This document shows positions 33,077 to 43,494 of a stretch of 56,317 nucleotides of DNA, in pieces. Source of the DNA: CAZMGG01 sp964565715 (GTDB lineage: Bacteria > Planctomycetota > UBA1135 > UBA2386); assembly GCA_964565715.1 (NCBI GenBank), contig CAZMGG010000021.1:1-56317 (forward strand), given 5' to 3'. Positions within the stretch are counted from its first letter, which is position 1. Each line of letters begins with the position of its first letter. Under the pieces are notes generated by a model that worked only from the letters and a program-made list of their open reading frames with translations, did no database searches and was not told the DNA's origin. A program made the translations under genes and the position numbers.

Positions 33077-34822
33077 CTACAGGTTGCCGAGCAGCAGGCT
33101 CAGGCCGTTGGAGCTGATGGCGCCCAGCGCGTTGACGCCCGGCACCAGCGACGCGGTCTGGCACACCACCTCCGCCCCGATCCAGCTCGGGTTGGTCGGC
33201 ATCGTCATCGGCAGCGACACCGACGGCGTGCCGAACAGGACGTGGGTGGCGTCCAGTCCGACGTACTGGAAGCAGCCGGGCATGCCGAGACCGGTCAGGT
33301 CGAGGCCCGGATCGTGCTTGGTGAAGCTCAGGATGGTGGCGCTGAGGATCGCCGAGGCCGGCACGTTCGTCGTGTCGATGGTCAGCGACACGCCCAGCAC
33401 GGGCCGGGCGCTGGCCGACAGCGCCAGCGGCGGGATGTCGGCGGCCGTGCTGAACGGCATCGCCGTGGACAGGTCGCGGCTGCCGGGATCACGGGCGCCG
33501 CCGCCCGGCGTGTAGCCGGTGATGATGTTGTAGGTGGGCGCGCTGCAGGCCTGATAGCGGAACTCCACCACGCCGGTGTTGTAGATCGCCGCCTGCACCG
33601 TGCTGAGGAAGGGCGGCACGGACGGCACGGCCTCCCACATCGGCACCGCCAGCCAGGTCACGTAGACGACGCCGTTGGGCGCATCGTCGTCGAAGTGCAG
33701 CGTGCCGCCGGACGCCGGATCGAGGTCGGTCCAATAGGGCGACAGCCGAGCGCCCTGGCCGAGCAGCGTCGCCGACGTTCCGGTGGGCGTCGTCGCACCG
33801 GCCGCCGTCAGCCAGATGTGGCCGTTGGAGCCCACGAAGATCGTGTTGGTCGAGCCGCCGGGATGGTTGAAGTTGAACGACATCGGCAGCCCCACCGAGA
33901 CGGCGTCGTCCCAGCTGGCCGTGGTGGTCGTGCCCGGCGCCGACAGGGTCAGCGACGGCGAGGTCGACGTGTACCACTGGTTGCTGCCCGGGGTCACCGT
34001 GTAGCCGCCGAGGCCATTGGGCGTCATGCGGATGCTGTTGGTGCCCGTCGCGCTGCCCAGGTCGAAGGTGCCCGGGCCGAAGTTCTCGTAGAACGAGACC
34101 TGCTGGTCGTAGCAGCCCGTGCCGTACTGGGTGCGCTTGGCGACGCCCGGCGGCTCCGTGTAGTCCATCTTCACCACGTGGGAGAGGTTCGTCTGGTAGC
34201 TGCCGGTGACGGCGGTGGCCGAGCTGCTGAACACGCGCGATCCGAGGGCCACGCCGGCGCCGCTGGCCAGGTCCACCGACGAGGCCGACGTGTTGGCCGA
34301 GGTGCCGGTGAAGGTGCCGGCGGCGAACCGGATCTCGATCACCAGGTCCTGGCCCAGGGTCGGGTCGTAGACGAACGGCGTCACCGGCAACGCCACGTAG
34401 AAGTTGTTGGGCAGTTGGCCGGCGCCGGCGGCGACGGTCACCGGTCCGGTGGCCTGGAAGGCGGGCGCGCCGCCCGCGTAGTTGTTGTCGAAGTTGGTGG
34501 TCAGCGAGTTGTAGTCATTGGTCGCCAGACCCATCCGGAAGTCGACGCTGGTGTGCGTGCCACCGGCGGTCGTGGCGCCGCCGTTGGCGCGGAAGTGGAT
34601 CGTGTGGATGGTGATCGGGTAGTTGATGCCCGCCAGCGTCCAGTTGCTGGAGTCGTAGATGTACTGGGCACGGCAGGCGCTGTTGCCGCGGCCGAACGGG
34701 TAGGCGGACGAGCTGGTGCCCTCGACGTTGGCGAATCCGAACGGAAGCACGGCGGATTGCGCGGTCGCCGTGACGGCCGCGGCGAGCAGGGTCGCGGCGG
34801 CGAGACAGGTCATCTTCAGCAT
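33077..34822 (-). CDS. Large secreted beta-rich protein with planctomycete-type C-terminal module
   Basis: The product has 581 residues; the ATG at 34822 is chosen to place the signal peptide (MLKMTCLAAATLLAAAVTAT, cleavage near AQS) at the N-terminus. The first half has jelly-roll-like segments (RAQYIYDSSNWTLAGINYPI, VDFRMGLATNDYNSLTTNF), resembling planctomycete choice-of-anchor proteins. The middle (YPFGRGNS earlier, then FNFNHPGGSTNTIFVGSNGH and LSPYWTDLDPASGGTLHF) resembles nidogen-like beta domains. The C-terminal 75 residues (GMPGCFQYVG to ISSNGLSLLLGNL) are the shared module. No catalytic residues are seen; a surface or matrix role is inferred. The spacer from 34823 to 34971 shows no clear site. 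Confidence 0.8.
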   Translation of the reverse strand: MLKMTCLAAATLLAAAVTATAQSAVLPFGFANVEGTSSSAYPFGRGNSACRAQYIYDSSNWTLAGINYPITIHTIHFRANGGATTAGGTHTSVDFRMGLATNDYNSLTTNFDNNYAGGAPAFQATGPVTVAAGAGQLPNNFYVALPVTPFVYDPTLGQDLVIEIRFAAGTFTGTSANTSASSVDLASGAGVALGSRVFSSSATAVTGSYQTNLSHVVKMDYTEPPGVAKRTQYGTGCYDQQVSFYENFGPGTFDLGSATGTNSIRMTPNGLGGYTVTPGSNQWYTSTSPSLTLSAPGTTTTASWDDAVSVGLPMSFNFNHPGGSTNTIFVGSNGHIWLTAAGATTPTGTSATLLGQGARLSPYWTDLDPASGGTLHFDDDAPNGVVYVTWLAVPMWEAVPSVPPFLSTVQAAIYNTGVVEFRYQACSAPTYNIITGYTPGGGARDPGSRDLSTAMPFSTAADIPPLALSASARPVLGVSLTIDTTNVPASAILSATILSFTKHDPGLDLTGLGMPGCFQYVGLDATHVLFGTPSVSLPMTMPTNPSWIGAEVVCQTASLVPGVNALGAISSNGLSLLLGNL

Positions 34823-34971
34823 GGAAACCTCGAGAGATGGGGAATCGCGAGGCCCGGCAACGTGCCGGGGCACGCGCGCCGGGAACACTAGCCGGCGCTG
34901 CCTTGCCGTCGAGGGGGTGACATGAGGGGGCCCCTTCGGCCATAGCGCAGGACCGAATCAGAGCGCCGCCG

Positions 34972-37236
34972 CTACCGCGCCGCGCCCTTCGACAGCCGCT
35001 CGATGGCCCGCTGCGCGTGCTGCGCCGCCCAGCTCTCCCGCCCCCACTTGACGATCAGCGCCTGCAGCAACGGCAGCGACTGCTCCTTGCGCGATGGCAC
35101 GATGCTCATCAGCCGCGCCGCGCCGCCGGCGGTCATGTCGTGGGTGTCGTCGAGCAGCTTCACGGCCAGGTCGTAGACCCGCTCCGCCGACTCCACCGAA
35201 CCGGCGGCGTGGTAGACCGCGTCGCGCCGCACCTCCGGATCCGGATCGACGAACAGCTCCTGGAACGCCGCCAGGGCTCCCGCGTGCGTCTGGCCCTTGG
35301 CCAGCAGGGCCTGCGCCGCCGCCTGCTTCACCTTCGGGCGTGGATCCTGCAGCGCCGCCTCCAGCGCCGGCACCGCCGACGGCTCGCCGAGTACACCGAG
35401 GGCACCGGCGAGCGCCGCCAGCCGTGCCACATCGACCCGGTCCCGGTGATAGCGCGCCAGCAGCGCATCGGCCGCCGCCTGCTTGTCCGTCGTCACCCGA
35501 CCCAGCAGCCACGCCGCCTCCGACGCCACGGAGGGATCCGCATCGTCGAGCAACGGCACCACCAGCGCGCCCACCACCGGCGTGGCCTCACGGCGCACGC
35601 TCCACGCCCGCACCGCCCGCAGGCGCAGCTCCGGCGTCGGTGCTCCGAGCAGCGCCGTGAGCACCGCCGCGTCCGCCGGCACGTCCGCCGACAGCTCCAG
35701 CAGGTCGAGCTGGCCGGCCGGCGGCAACCCCGCGAGCAACGGCGCCAGTTCGGCGGCCAGCGGCGCCAGCACGGGCTGGCGCAGGTGCGTCCAGCGCAGC
35801 AGGGTCAGGTTGCGGAGCGCTCGATCACGGCGGGCCGGATCCCGCAGCACGTCGCGCGCGACCCGCAGCAGGACATCCGCCTTGGCGCCGCGCAGCGCCT
35901 GCTCCAGGGCCTGCCGTTCCTGCTCGCCCTCGGCGGTCATCCCCAGCAGCACAGCGGTGACCGCCGGCGGCTGCACCCCGCGCGAAGCCGCGTCCAGCAG
36001 GACGGTCCGGACCTTGCCCTTGGCCCCGGCCAGCAGCTCGGCGGTGAACCAGCGCTCCGGCTCCGGCAACCGCTGCAGCAGGTAGCCAGCACTGCTCGCC
36101 TCGCTGGAATCGCTGCCCGCCGCCACCGCCAGCAGGGCGTCGACCATGCCCGGCGGCGCGTCGCGCAGGTCCACCATCTGCACCTCGCGCAACGCGTTGC
36201 TGCGACGATGCGGGTCGCCGGCGGTGAGTTCGCCGACGGCCCGGGCCAGCACGAGCGCAGCCCTCTGCCGCCGCGCCTGGTCCGCCGCGTCCCGCCAGGC
36301 CCGCACCTGCGGATCGGCCTCCGCCGCCAGCGCCTCCAGCATCTTCTCCCAGTGCTGGTGCGGCAGCGTGTCGGTCTCGGCCGCCACCAGCATCGCCGCC
36401 CGCCGCACGCGCGGGTCGGGGTGCGTGGCCCAGCGCTGCGCGTCGTTGCCACCCGGCCCGAGCGGCGCCAGGGCGAAACGGAGCGCCTCCGGCCCCAGTT
36501 CCATCGGGTCGATCTGATGGTGCGCGCCCAAGCCCTGCCGGCAGCGCGTCGCGTAGGCGTAGGCCAGCATGCGCCGCAGCCGCGCCGCCTCCGCCGCGCA
36601 CTCCGGATCGGCGCCGAGTTCCAGCAGGGCGAACGCGGCGGCCACGGCGGCATCGTCGCCGAGCCGGAGCAGCGCCTGCAGGGCGGGCCACCGCTGCGAC
36701 GACGGGCCCTGGCGCAGCCGTTCCACCAGCCCGTCCTGCAGGCCCGGATCCACCACCGGCCGGCTCGGACCCGGCAGGATCGCGCCGTCGCTCACCGCCA
36801 GCAGCTTCTGCTTCAGGGCCTCGTCCTCGACCAGATCCAGGGCCGGCGCCGCCGCCGGCCCGAGCCGCAGCAGCAGTTCCTGCCGCACCTGGTCCCGCAT
36901 CGCCCGTGGCTCGGCCACCAGGATCGGCAGGGCCCAGCCGCAGCTTGCGTCGAAACCGCCGAACGCCGCCAGCAGGGCCGGCGGTCGCCGGCCCAGGTGC
37001 CGGCAGAGGATGCCCAGCAGGGTCTCGTGGGCGGCGGGCCCCAGCGCTGCCAGCTCGACGGCGACCGCGTCGTCACCGCCGACGAACCGTTCGATCAGCA
37101 GCGGCAGGCCGTCGTCGGGGAACTTCGCCAGGGTTGCGGTGAGCGCCGCCTCGTCCGCGTCCGACCGCTGCCCGGCCGCGGTCGCAGCGAGCCACCCGAA
37201 CACCGCCGCCACCGCCGCGAGCCTGACAAGACGCAT
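34972..37236 (-). CDS. Exported HEAT-repeat protein (754 aa)
   Basis: A signal peptide (MRLVRLAAVAAVFGWLAATA, cleavage near AAGQ) is followed by an all-helical protein made of degenerate HEAT-like repeats. The clearest are in the C-terminal third (GALVVPLLDDADPSVASEAA, GEPSAVPALEAALQDPRPKV, FQELFVDPDPEVRRDAVYHA), each with the proline-aspartate turn. HEAT solenoids are protein-protein scaffolds; its partner is unknown, and the divergent neighbour is a larger protein of the same kind. Another ATG at 37248 would add MLGG. Only 25 nt separate this start from the divergent start at 37262, so the two promoters must lie within or beside the opposite genes or overlap. Confidence 0.85.
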   Translation of the reverse strand: MRLVRLAAVAAVFGWLAATAAGQRSDADEAALTATLAKFPDDGLPLLIERFVGGDDAVAVELAALGPAAHETLLGILCRHLGRRPPALLAAFGGFDASCGWALPILVAEPRAMRDQVRQELLLRLGPAAAPALDLVEDEALKQKLLAVSDGAILPGPSRPVVDPGLQDGLVERLRQGPSSQRWPALQALLRLGDDAAVAAAFALLELGADPECAAEAARLRRMLAYAYATRCRQGLGAHHQIDPMELGPEALRFALAPLGPGGNDAQRWATHPDPRVRRAAMLVAAETDTLPHQHWEKMLEALAAEADPQVRAWRDAADQARRQRAALVLARAVGELTAGDPHRRSNALREVQMVDLRDAPPGMVDALLAVAAGSDSSEASSAGYLLQRLPEPERWFTAELLAGAKGKVRTVLLDAASRGVQPPAVTAVLLGMTAEGEQERQALEQALRGAKADVLLRVARDVLRDPARRDRALRNLTLLRWTHLRQPVLAPLAAELAPLLAGLPPAGQLDLLELSADVPADAAVLTALLGAPTPELRLRAVRAWSVRREATPVVGALVVPLLDDADPSVASEAAWLLGRVTTDKQAAADALLARYHRDRVDVARLAALAGALGVLGEPSAVPALEAALQDPRPKVKQAAAQALLAKGQTHAGALAAFQELFVDPDPEVRRDAVYHAAGSVESAERVYDLAVKLLDDTHDMTAGGAARLMSIVPSRKEQSLPLLQALIVKWGRESWAAQHAQRAIERLSKGAAR

Positions 37237-37261
37237 CCCGCCCAACATACTCGGAGAGTCC

Positions 37262-40200
37262 ATGATGCCGTCGACGCCCGCTGGCCGCGCGCGCTTCCCT
37301 GCGCCCCTTTTCGCCGCGTTCCTGCTCCTGCCCAGCCTGCTGCCGGCGCAGGACCGGATCGCCGGGCTGCGCGGCACCCCCGCCCAGGCCCGCACGGCGC
37401 TGGCCGGGCTTCCTGCCGCTGCCGCCGCCGAGCCGGACGTGGTCGAGGCGGTGGTCGCCCTGCTGGCCCGCCCGGACGCCGACCTGAAGAACCGCGCGCT
37501 GGTCTGGCTGCGCGCCCACCCCGCCTGCGCCGACGCAGCGTTCCCGCCGCTGCTGGCCCTGCGCGAGCACCGTGATCCCGATGTCCTGCGCGCCGCTGAA
37601 GCCGCCATGACCGCGCTGCGCCCGCACCGGTCGATGGACCCGCAGAAGCTCGGCCGCGACCTCGCCGCCACCGATCGCACCGGCCGCGCCCGCCTCATGC
37701 AGGAACTGCAGCGCCTGCCCCAGCGCGGCCTGGAGATCCTGCCGCAGCTCGCCCAGCTCGCCGAGGACCCGCAGATCGCCACGCTGCTGGGCCGGCTGGC
37801 CGAGAACGACCGCCCGGCGGTGGTCACGGCCCTGACGACGCTGCTCACCGCCGCACCACCGCCCCAGGCGCCTGCGACCGCCAAGCCGGCCCCGCCGACG
37901 AGAACGAGCCAGCATGCGCCACAGATCGCGGCGCTGGCCTTGCTGGCCTCGCTGCAGCCCGACGGCGGCAGTCACCTGACCGCCGCCGCAGCATGGCTCG
38001 ATCGCGCCTTGGCGGAGAACGACGTCGAACTGCGGCGTGCGGCGGTGCGCGTGCTCGGCACGGCACTCGGCCACGGCGCCGACACCACGGCCGCCCTGGC
38101 CCGGGCCTTCGAACACGGCGATCCCAACGGCCGCCAGGAGGTGCTCAACTCGCTGCGCAACACCGGATTGGCGGCGAAACCCCTCTGGCCTACCTTCGCC
38201 CCGTCGCTCGGCCGCATGAATCACGCCCAGGGCGTGCTGAACGTGTTGCTCGGCTTCGGCAGCGAAGCCCGCGATCACATCGACGACCTGGTGGCGGCGC
38301 TCGGCACCACCGACGACTGGACTGCCTCCATCCTCGCCGACGGCCTCTGCCAGCTCGCGCCCGAACCGCACCCGATCGCGCGGAGCCTCGCCGGGCGCCT
38401 GCAGTTCCGCGACAAGGACACCGTGGCGCGCCTGCTGCTGGCCCTGCCCACGCTGGGCGAAGGCGACACCGAGGTCGCCGCCGCCGTGGCCGGCCGGCTG
38501 CAGGACAAGGAGCCCCTGGTCCGCCGCAGCGCCATCGTCGCGCTGGGGCGGCTGCGCCGCACCGCCGGCCCGCACCTGCCCGCACTCGCCGCCGCCGCGA
38601 ACGATCCCGACCCGGGCACCGCGGCCCTGGCGAAGCACGTGCACGCCACGTTCGCGCCCGACGCCGCCCTGCCGCCGCTCGCCGCCAACGATCCCCTGTT
38701 GGCGCTGGTCGCCCTGGCCATGCTGCGGCAGGACCCCACCGCCCGGCCGCCGCACGCCGTGCTGCCGGTCTTCGTGCAGCCCAACTTCCACGGCGACGGC
38801 AGCGCCGATCCGCACCTGCTGACGTCTGCCCACCGCCTGGCGGTCACCGAGGCGCTCCTCTGGCTCACGGACCAGGGCGAGAACGCCGCCCGCGCCGCCC
38901 TCTCGGTGACCCAGGGCATCGGCCGCCTGCAGACCCAGGACCGGCTCCGCGCCATGACGCTGCTCTGCCGCACGGGCGAAGGCGGCATCGCCGAGCTGTC
39001 GTTCCTGCTGCGCACCGACTGGCTGCGCCGCGAGACGCTGCAGGCGCTCGGCCAGCTCGGCCCGGCCGCCGCGGCCCACGAAGCCGACGTCGCCGCGTTC
39101 CTGCACGACCCGCGCCTGCGCGAGCTGGCCGCCGCCACGCTGCGCGCCATCGGCGGCGACGATGCACTGGCCCGCGGCCAGGCCCTGCCCGATCCCTGGC
39201 CGGCCTTCCGCACGCTGGATCGCGCGCCGAGCCCGGTCCTGGCCTTCGCCGCCGATCCACGCCACCCGGCCTTCCTTCGTCTGCAATGCCTCGAACGCCT
39301 GCGCTGGCAGCGCCCCGACGGCCGCGATCCCGCCATCACCGCCCTGCCGCCGCTCCTCACCCACCCGGGGCGCACCCTGCGCCTCGCCGCCGCCGAGGTG
39401 CTCTGCCTCGGCACCGACGCGCTGCACCAGGACCCCGAGCTGCTGCGCCTGTTCGCCAGCGGCGACGCCCACACCCGCGCGCTCGCCGGCGGCGTGCTGC
39501 GCGCCGTCGCCCGCATGCCGCTGCACCCGGCGCTGGCCCGCACGCTGCTCCGCGACGGTTCGCCGCAGCAGGTCGGCATGGCCGTCGAGGCCCTGCGTTC
39601 TCCCGACGTCGTCCTCGACCTCGCATGGCTGCGCGAGAGCCTCGCCGATCCGGAGATCGCGCCGGCCATCCTCGGCCTGCTTGGCGACCGCCCGGCCCAG
39701 GCTGCCGAACTGGTGCCCGAACTGCTGCTCCTGCTGGCCGACCGCACCCATGCCGCCGCCGTCGGCAACGTGCTGCTGCTCACTGCCGCGGGTCGCACGG
39801 CGCTCCTCGACCAACAGNNNNNNNNNNNNNNNNNNNNNNNNNNNNNNNNNNNNNNNNNNNNNNNNNNNNNNNNNNNNNNNNNNNNNNNNNNNNNNNNNNN
39901 NNNNNNNNNNNNNNNNNCGGCAACGTGCTGCTGCTCACTGCCGCGGGTCGCACGGCGCTCCTCGACCAACAGGCCAGCGGCATCGCCGACACCCGCCTGC
40001 TGGCCGCGGTGGCCGAAGCCGATGCCGACGCGCGGCCCTTCGTGCCGGCCGTGCAACGCCTGCTGCAGGCGCCAGTGGGCCGCGCCAACTTCGACCCGAG
40101 CAGCAGTGCCGGCATGCTGGGCAACATCCTCGCGAAGGTGCGCTGGCTTCCCGACGACCCCGAGCGCACCGCCACCGCCGAACTGATCGCCCGACGCTGG

Positions 40201-41640
40201 CGCGCCACCTCCGAACGGGACCGCGCCGTGCTGCTGCCGCTGGTGGTGGCCCTGGGCCCGGCGCTGGCGCCGGCGCTGGCCGATGACCTGCACGCGATGC
40301 TGTCCTGGCAGGACGTCGGCGCGGCCTGCGGCGCCGCCGACGCGCTGGTGGCGCTCGGCGACACGGCCACCGCCACCGCCTGGCTGCAGGCGCGACACCA
40401 GCGCGGCGAGTGGGCATTGCCGCAGTACGGCAACCTCGACCTCCTGCGGCTGCGCAAGCTGCAGGCGCCGCTGATCGTGCAGCACGTGGTCGAGGTCGCC
40501 GATGCGGACCTGCTGCCGCCCATGCAGGTCCTGGGGCCGGCGCTGCCGTTCCTTGGCGCCGCCGATCGCGCGGCGCTGGCCGCCCGCGTGCTCGCCGCGG
40601 AGCCCGACGCGTCGCGCCCACCCACCATGCTGGCGGGGATCATCGCGATGCTGGTGGACCAAGCCGATGGGGCGCTGCGCGGCCACCTCGCCGCGTTCTG
40701 GAAGCGCCGTGCCGCCATCGACCCCAGGGATCCGTTCGCCGTCGCCACGGCCCGTGCGGTGCTCACGGCGGTGCCCGAGCTGGCGCTGCCCGCCACCGAC
40801 CTCGGCTTCCTGGAACGCCGCGAGGTGCTGACCCAGCTCATCTTCCGGCCGCCGTCCGTGCCCACGGGCCTCGCCGTCGACCTGATCCAGTTCGCCCAGC
40901 GCGGTCAGTCGGGCGAACAGGTGGGCCGCGCGCTCCGCGCGGAAGCCGACGCGGCGTTGCCGATCCTGCTGCTCCAGCTCCAGAACGACGACGACCGGCC
41001 GGTGGCGCTGCAGGTCCTGCGCGGGCTCGGTCCCACCGCGGCCAAGGCGGTGCCGGACCTGGGCCGCTTCCTGCTGGCCAGCGACAACCTCGCCGACCGC
41101 ACCCTGCTGGCGGAGGTGCTGGCCCACGCCGGACCCGCCGGCATCAACTGGCTCGAGGCCCACGCCGCCGGCGATCCGAACCTGCGCGACGCCGTGGTGC
41201 ACGGCCTGCGCAGCAACGATCCGGCGACGCTCACCGCCGCCGCCCGCGCGGTCGGCGCCCTGCGCCCCGCCGGCGCGGAGCCGGTGCTGCGTCAGGTGCT
41301 GCAGCTCCAGCACGACGGGGTGACCCGGTCCTGGCTGCTGCTGGCGCTGCTGGTGAACGGCGCCCCCGGCGACGTCGGCGCCTGGCTGCACCTGCCGGGC
41401 CTGCCGGCCCCCCTGGTGCGCCGCACCGCCCTGCGGCAGTGTCCGGTGTCGCCGCTGCTGGCCGGCGTGCTGGTGGAGTGCCTCGACGACGCCGATCCCG
41501 AAGTGGCGAGCGCGGCGGCGCGGCGCCTGCTCGAAGACGACGGCTGGCGCGCACTCACCGCGGCTGCCCTGCGCGCGTTCGCGGCCCGCACCGACGACGC
41601 CGCACTGCGCACGCGGATCGAGGCGGCGTTGGGCGGCTGA
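37262..41640 (+). CDS. Exported HEAT-repeat protein, 1407 aa after correcting an assembly gap
   Basis: From ATG 37262 the frame runs through 852 complete codons to the gap at 39818, with a signal peptide (residues about 1-26, FPAPLFAAFLLLPSLLPAQ) and many HEAT-like helical repeats. After the gap the frame appears shifted, but the first 55 bases (39918-39972) repeat the last 55 before it. Removing the Ns and one copy (155 nt) restores a single frame of 1408 codons to the TGA at 41640. Repeat examples are AGRLQDKEPLVRRSAIVAL and LVECLDDADPEVASAAARRL. It is probably a periplasmic scaffold. Another ATG directly follows the first. It is divergent from the 754-aa HEAT protein. Confidence 0.83.
39763..39817 (+). 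repeat. 55-bp direct duplicate, copy left of the gap
   Basis: Identical at every base to 39918-39972. It begins CGGCAACGTGCTG and ends GACCAACAG directly against the first N, as expected for a contig end sharing one k-mer with the next contig. Confidence 0.95.
39818..39917. other. Assembly gap of 100 N
   Basis: Exactly one hundred undetermined bases, the conventional size for a scaffold join of unknown length. It lies inside the large HEAT-repeat gene and is flanked by identical 55-bp ends, so the true gap is probably an overlap of 55 bp with no missing sequence. Confidence 0.97.
39918..39972 (+). repeat. 55-bp direct duplicate, copy right of the gap
   Basis: Identical to 39763-39817 and followed directly by the natural continuation of the protein (ASGIADTRLLAAV). 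It encodes GNVLLLTAAGRTALLDQQ in its own frame, the same 18 residues that end the left contig. Confidence 0.95.
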
Positions 41641-41749
41641 GGACGGGCGCGGCCGTTCACCCCATGCAGCGCAACGACGAACACCACCACCTGTGATGAT
41701 GTGACACTCCAAGCCGGAGCCACCTGCGCCGGCGACCCTCCGCCGAACC

Positions 41750-43438
41750 ATGCGCACGCACCTCGCCACCCTCGCCTCGACCCTCGCCCTCAACCTCGCT
41801 CCGGCGCAGCAGCCCGACGGCGTGCCGGTCGAACACATCCTCCACGTCGCGCCCGGCGCCTGGGTCGATCTGGACAGCGGCCTGATCCTGCCGGCCCGCG
41901 AGCATCGCCCGTTCCACGCCGATCTGCACTTCGACCGCGATGGCCGCGGCCGGTTCGTCCTGCCGCTGCACGGCGGCGCGGCCTGCCCCGCCGACGCGCA
42001 GTCGCCCGCCGGTGACTGGTCCGACCAGCGGCTGCACCTCCCGGACCGCGGCATCGCGCCGCGCACCTGGTTCCTCCGCACCGAGCGCGGCTCGGTGGCG
42101 CGCGTCACCCTGGCGGTGATCGAGACGTACTCCAACTCCGCGGTCGTGCTGCGCTGGGTGCTGGCGCCGCCGGCCCTGCCGGTGTTCCTGCCCGCGCCGC
42201 GCGAGCTGCACGCCACCTGGCAGGACGGCGCCCTCGAACTCACCTGGCAGGGCCAGGAGCCGCGTTTCCTGGTCGAAGTCCACACCGGCAACGACGTCCG
42301 CAAGCTCACCTGCCCGAAACCGCCGCTGCGCATCGACGAACTCGCGCCCGACGGCGTGCACCTCCTGCGCGTGCGCGGCATCACCACCGACAACGTCGTC
42401 ACGCTGCCGGTCGAGATCGCGGTGCATGGGCAGCGGCGGCCGCCGCGGCGCGGCAAGGTGCCCTTTCCGGATCGCTGGTACGACAACCTCGGCGGGCTCG
42501 CCTTCGCCCAGGCGCACCCCGTGGCGGAAGCCGCCGACGTGGCGTTCTATCTGTACGGCGTCTACGTGCCGGGCGGCGGCGTGCAGAAGCTCGGGGTGGG
42601 CGAGGACGCGTGGCTCTCGACCACGACGCTGCCCGAGCAGGGCTACCTGCCGGTGTACGGACGGCTCGACGACGACGACGTGCTGGCGGTGCGCACCGCC
42701 GATCGGCGCCATGGACTGCTGTGGCTGCGGCCCGACCGCACCGACCTGCGCCAGGGCATGACCGTGCACTTCGCGTTCCTGCCCGACGGCCGGCGCAGTC
42801 TCCTGCCGGCCCCGGCCGCGGCCTCGTTCCAGCCCGAAGCGGGCGGCCTGCGGCTGCGCTGGCCGGCGGTGCAGGGCGCCAGCGCCTACCGGGTGTGGGA
42901 ACCGGGCCGGGCCATGCCCAGCGAGGTGCAATCGCCGGACATCCTGCTGGCGGGCCTTCCGGCCGATCGCCTGGCCACCGTGGCGATCGCCGCCATCGGC
43001 GCCGATGGCGAGTGCTCGGCGGCGCGATCGGTCGAGGTGCACACGTTCGGCGCGGGCTACCGGGTCGGCACCTTCCAGCTCGACAACGGCGCCCAGCTGG
43101 CGCAGTGCCTGGCGGAGGATCGCCATGTGGCGGTGGACTGGCACGACCCGCCGGCCGCCGCCGACCTGTGGATCAGCGGCTCGGCGGGCGGCATGTCGTC
43201 GCTGGAGTTCATGGCGCCGCACGGCACCGCCGAGGCCGGCGCGCTGCCGTTCGGCGTGTTCCCGGCGGCCGGGCAGGAGCTGCAGTTCCGCGACCGGCAC
43301 CGGTTCGACGACCGCGAGCCCGACTCCGCCCGCTTCCTGGTCCGCACCCACGATGGCGGCCTGGCGAGCGTGCGGGTCGGCCGGCGCCAGGACGGCAAGG
43401 CCCGCTTCGACTACGTGCTGCGCCTGCCGGTGAAGTGA
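41750..43438 (+). CDS. Secreted protein with fibronectin-III-like domains
   Basis: The product has 562 residues. The signal peptide (MRTHLATLASTLALNLAPAQ) is followed by beta-rich segments. Two stretches have the look of fibronectin type III modules: about 150-230 (ELHATWQDGALELTWQGQEP, then HLLRVRGITTDNVV) and about 360-440 (LRLRWPAVQGASAYRVWEPG, then LATVAIAAIGADGECSAA). No enzyme motif is seen, and it lacks the shared planctomycete C-terminal module. It is probably a surface or periplasmic adhesion or binding protein. Its start is 109 nt after the HEAT protein stop, in the same direction; it converges with vapC. Confidence 0.75.
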   Translation: MRTHLATLASTLALNLAPAQQPDGVPVEHILHVAPGAWVDLDSGLILPAREHRPFHADLHFDRDGRGRFVLPLHGGAACPADAQSPAGDWSDQRLHLPDRGIAPRTWFLRTERGSVARVTLAVIETYSNSAVVLRWVLAPPALPVFLPAPRELHATWQDGALELTWQGQEPRFLVEVHTGNDVRKLTCPKPPLRIDELAPDGVHLLRVRGITTDNVVTLPVEIAVHGQRRPPRRGKVPFPDRWYDNLGGLAFAQAHPVAEAADVAFYLYGVYVPGGGVQKLGVGEDAWLSTTTLPEQGYLPVYGRLDDDDVLAVRTADRRHGLLWLRPDRTDLRQGMTVHFAFLPDGRRSLLPAPAAASFQPEAGGLRLRWPAVQGASAYRVWEPGRAMPSEVQSPDILLAGLPADRLATVAIAAIGADGECSAARSVEVHTFGAGYRVGTFQLDNGAQLAQCLAEDRHVAVDWHDPPAAADLWISGSAGGMSSLEFMAPHGTAEAGALPFGVFPAAGQELQFRDRHRFDDREPDSARFLVRTHDGGLASVRVGRRQDGKARFDYVLRLPVK

Positions 43439-43494
43439 CGGAGCGCGGGCGTTCGTGGGGCCGCACGGTCTGGCCAACGATCTCGGAGGGTGAC

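Noticed and set aside
34925..34936. GC palindrome AGGGGGCCCCTT as a terminator
   Set aside because: Very short, no loop and no T run; likely base-composition chance.
39763..39972. The 55-bp duplicate as a natural tandem repeat or mobile-element target duplication
   Set aside because: The copies abut the Ns exactly, and joining them restores the frame; an assembly overlap explains everything.
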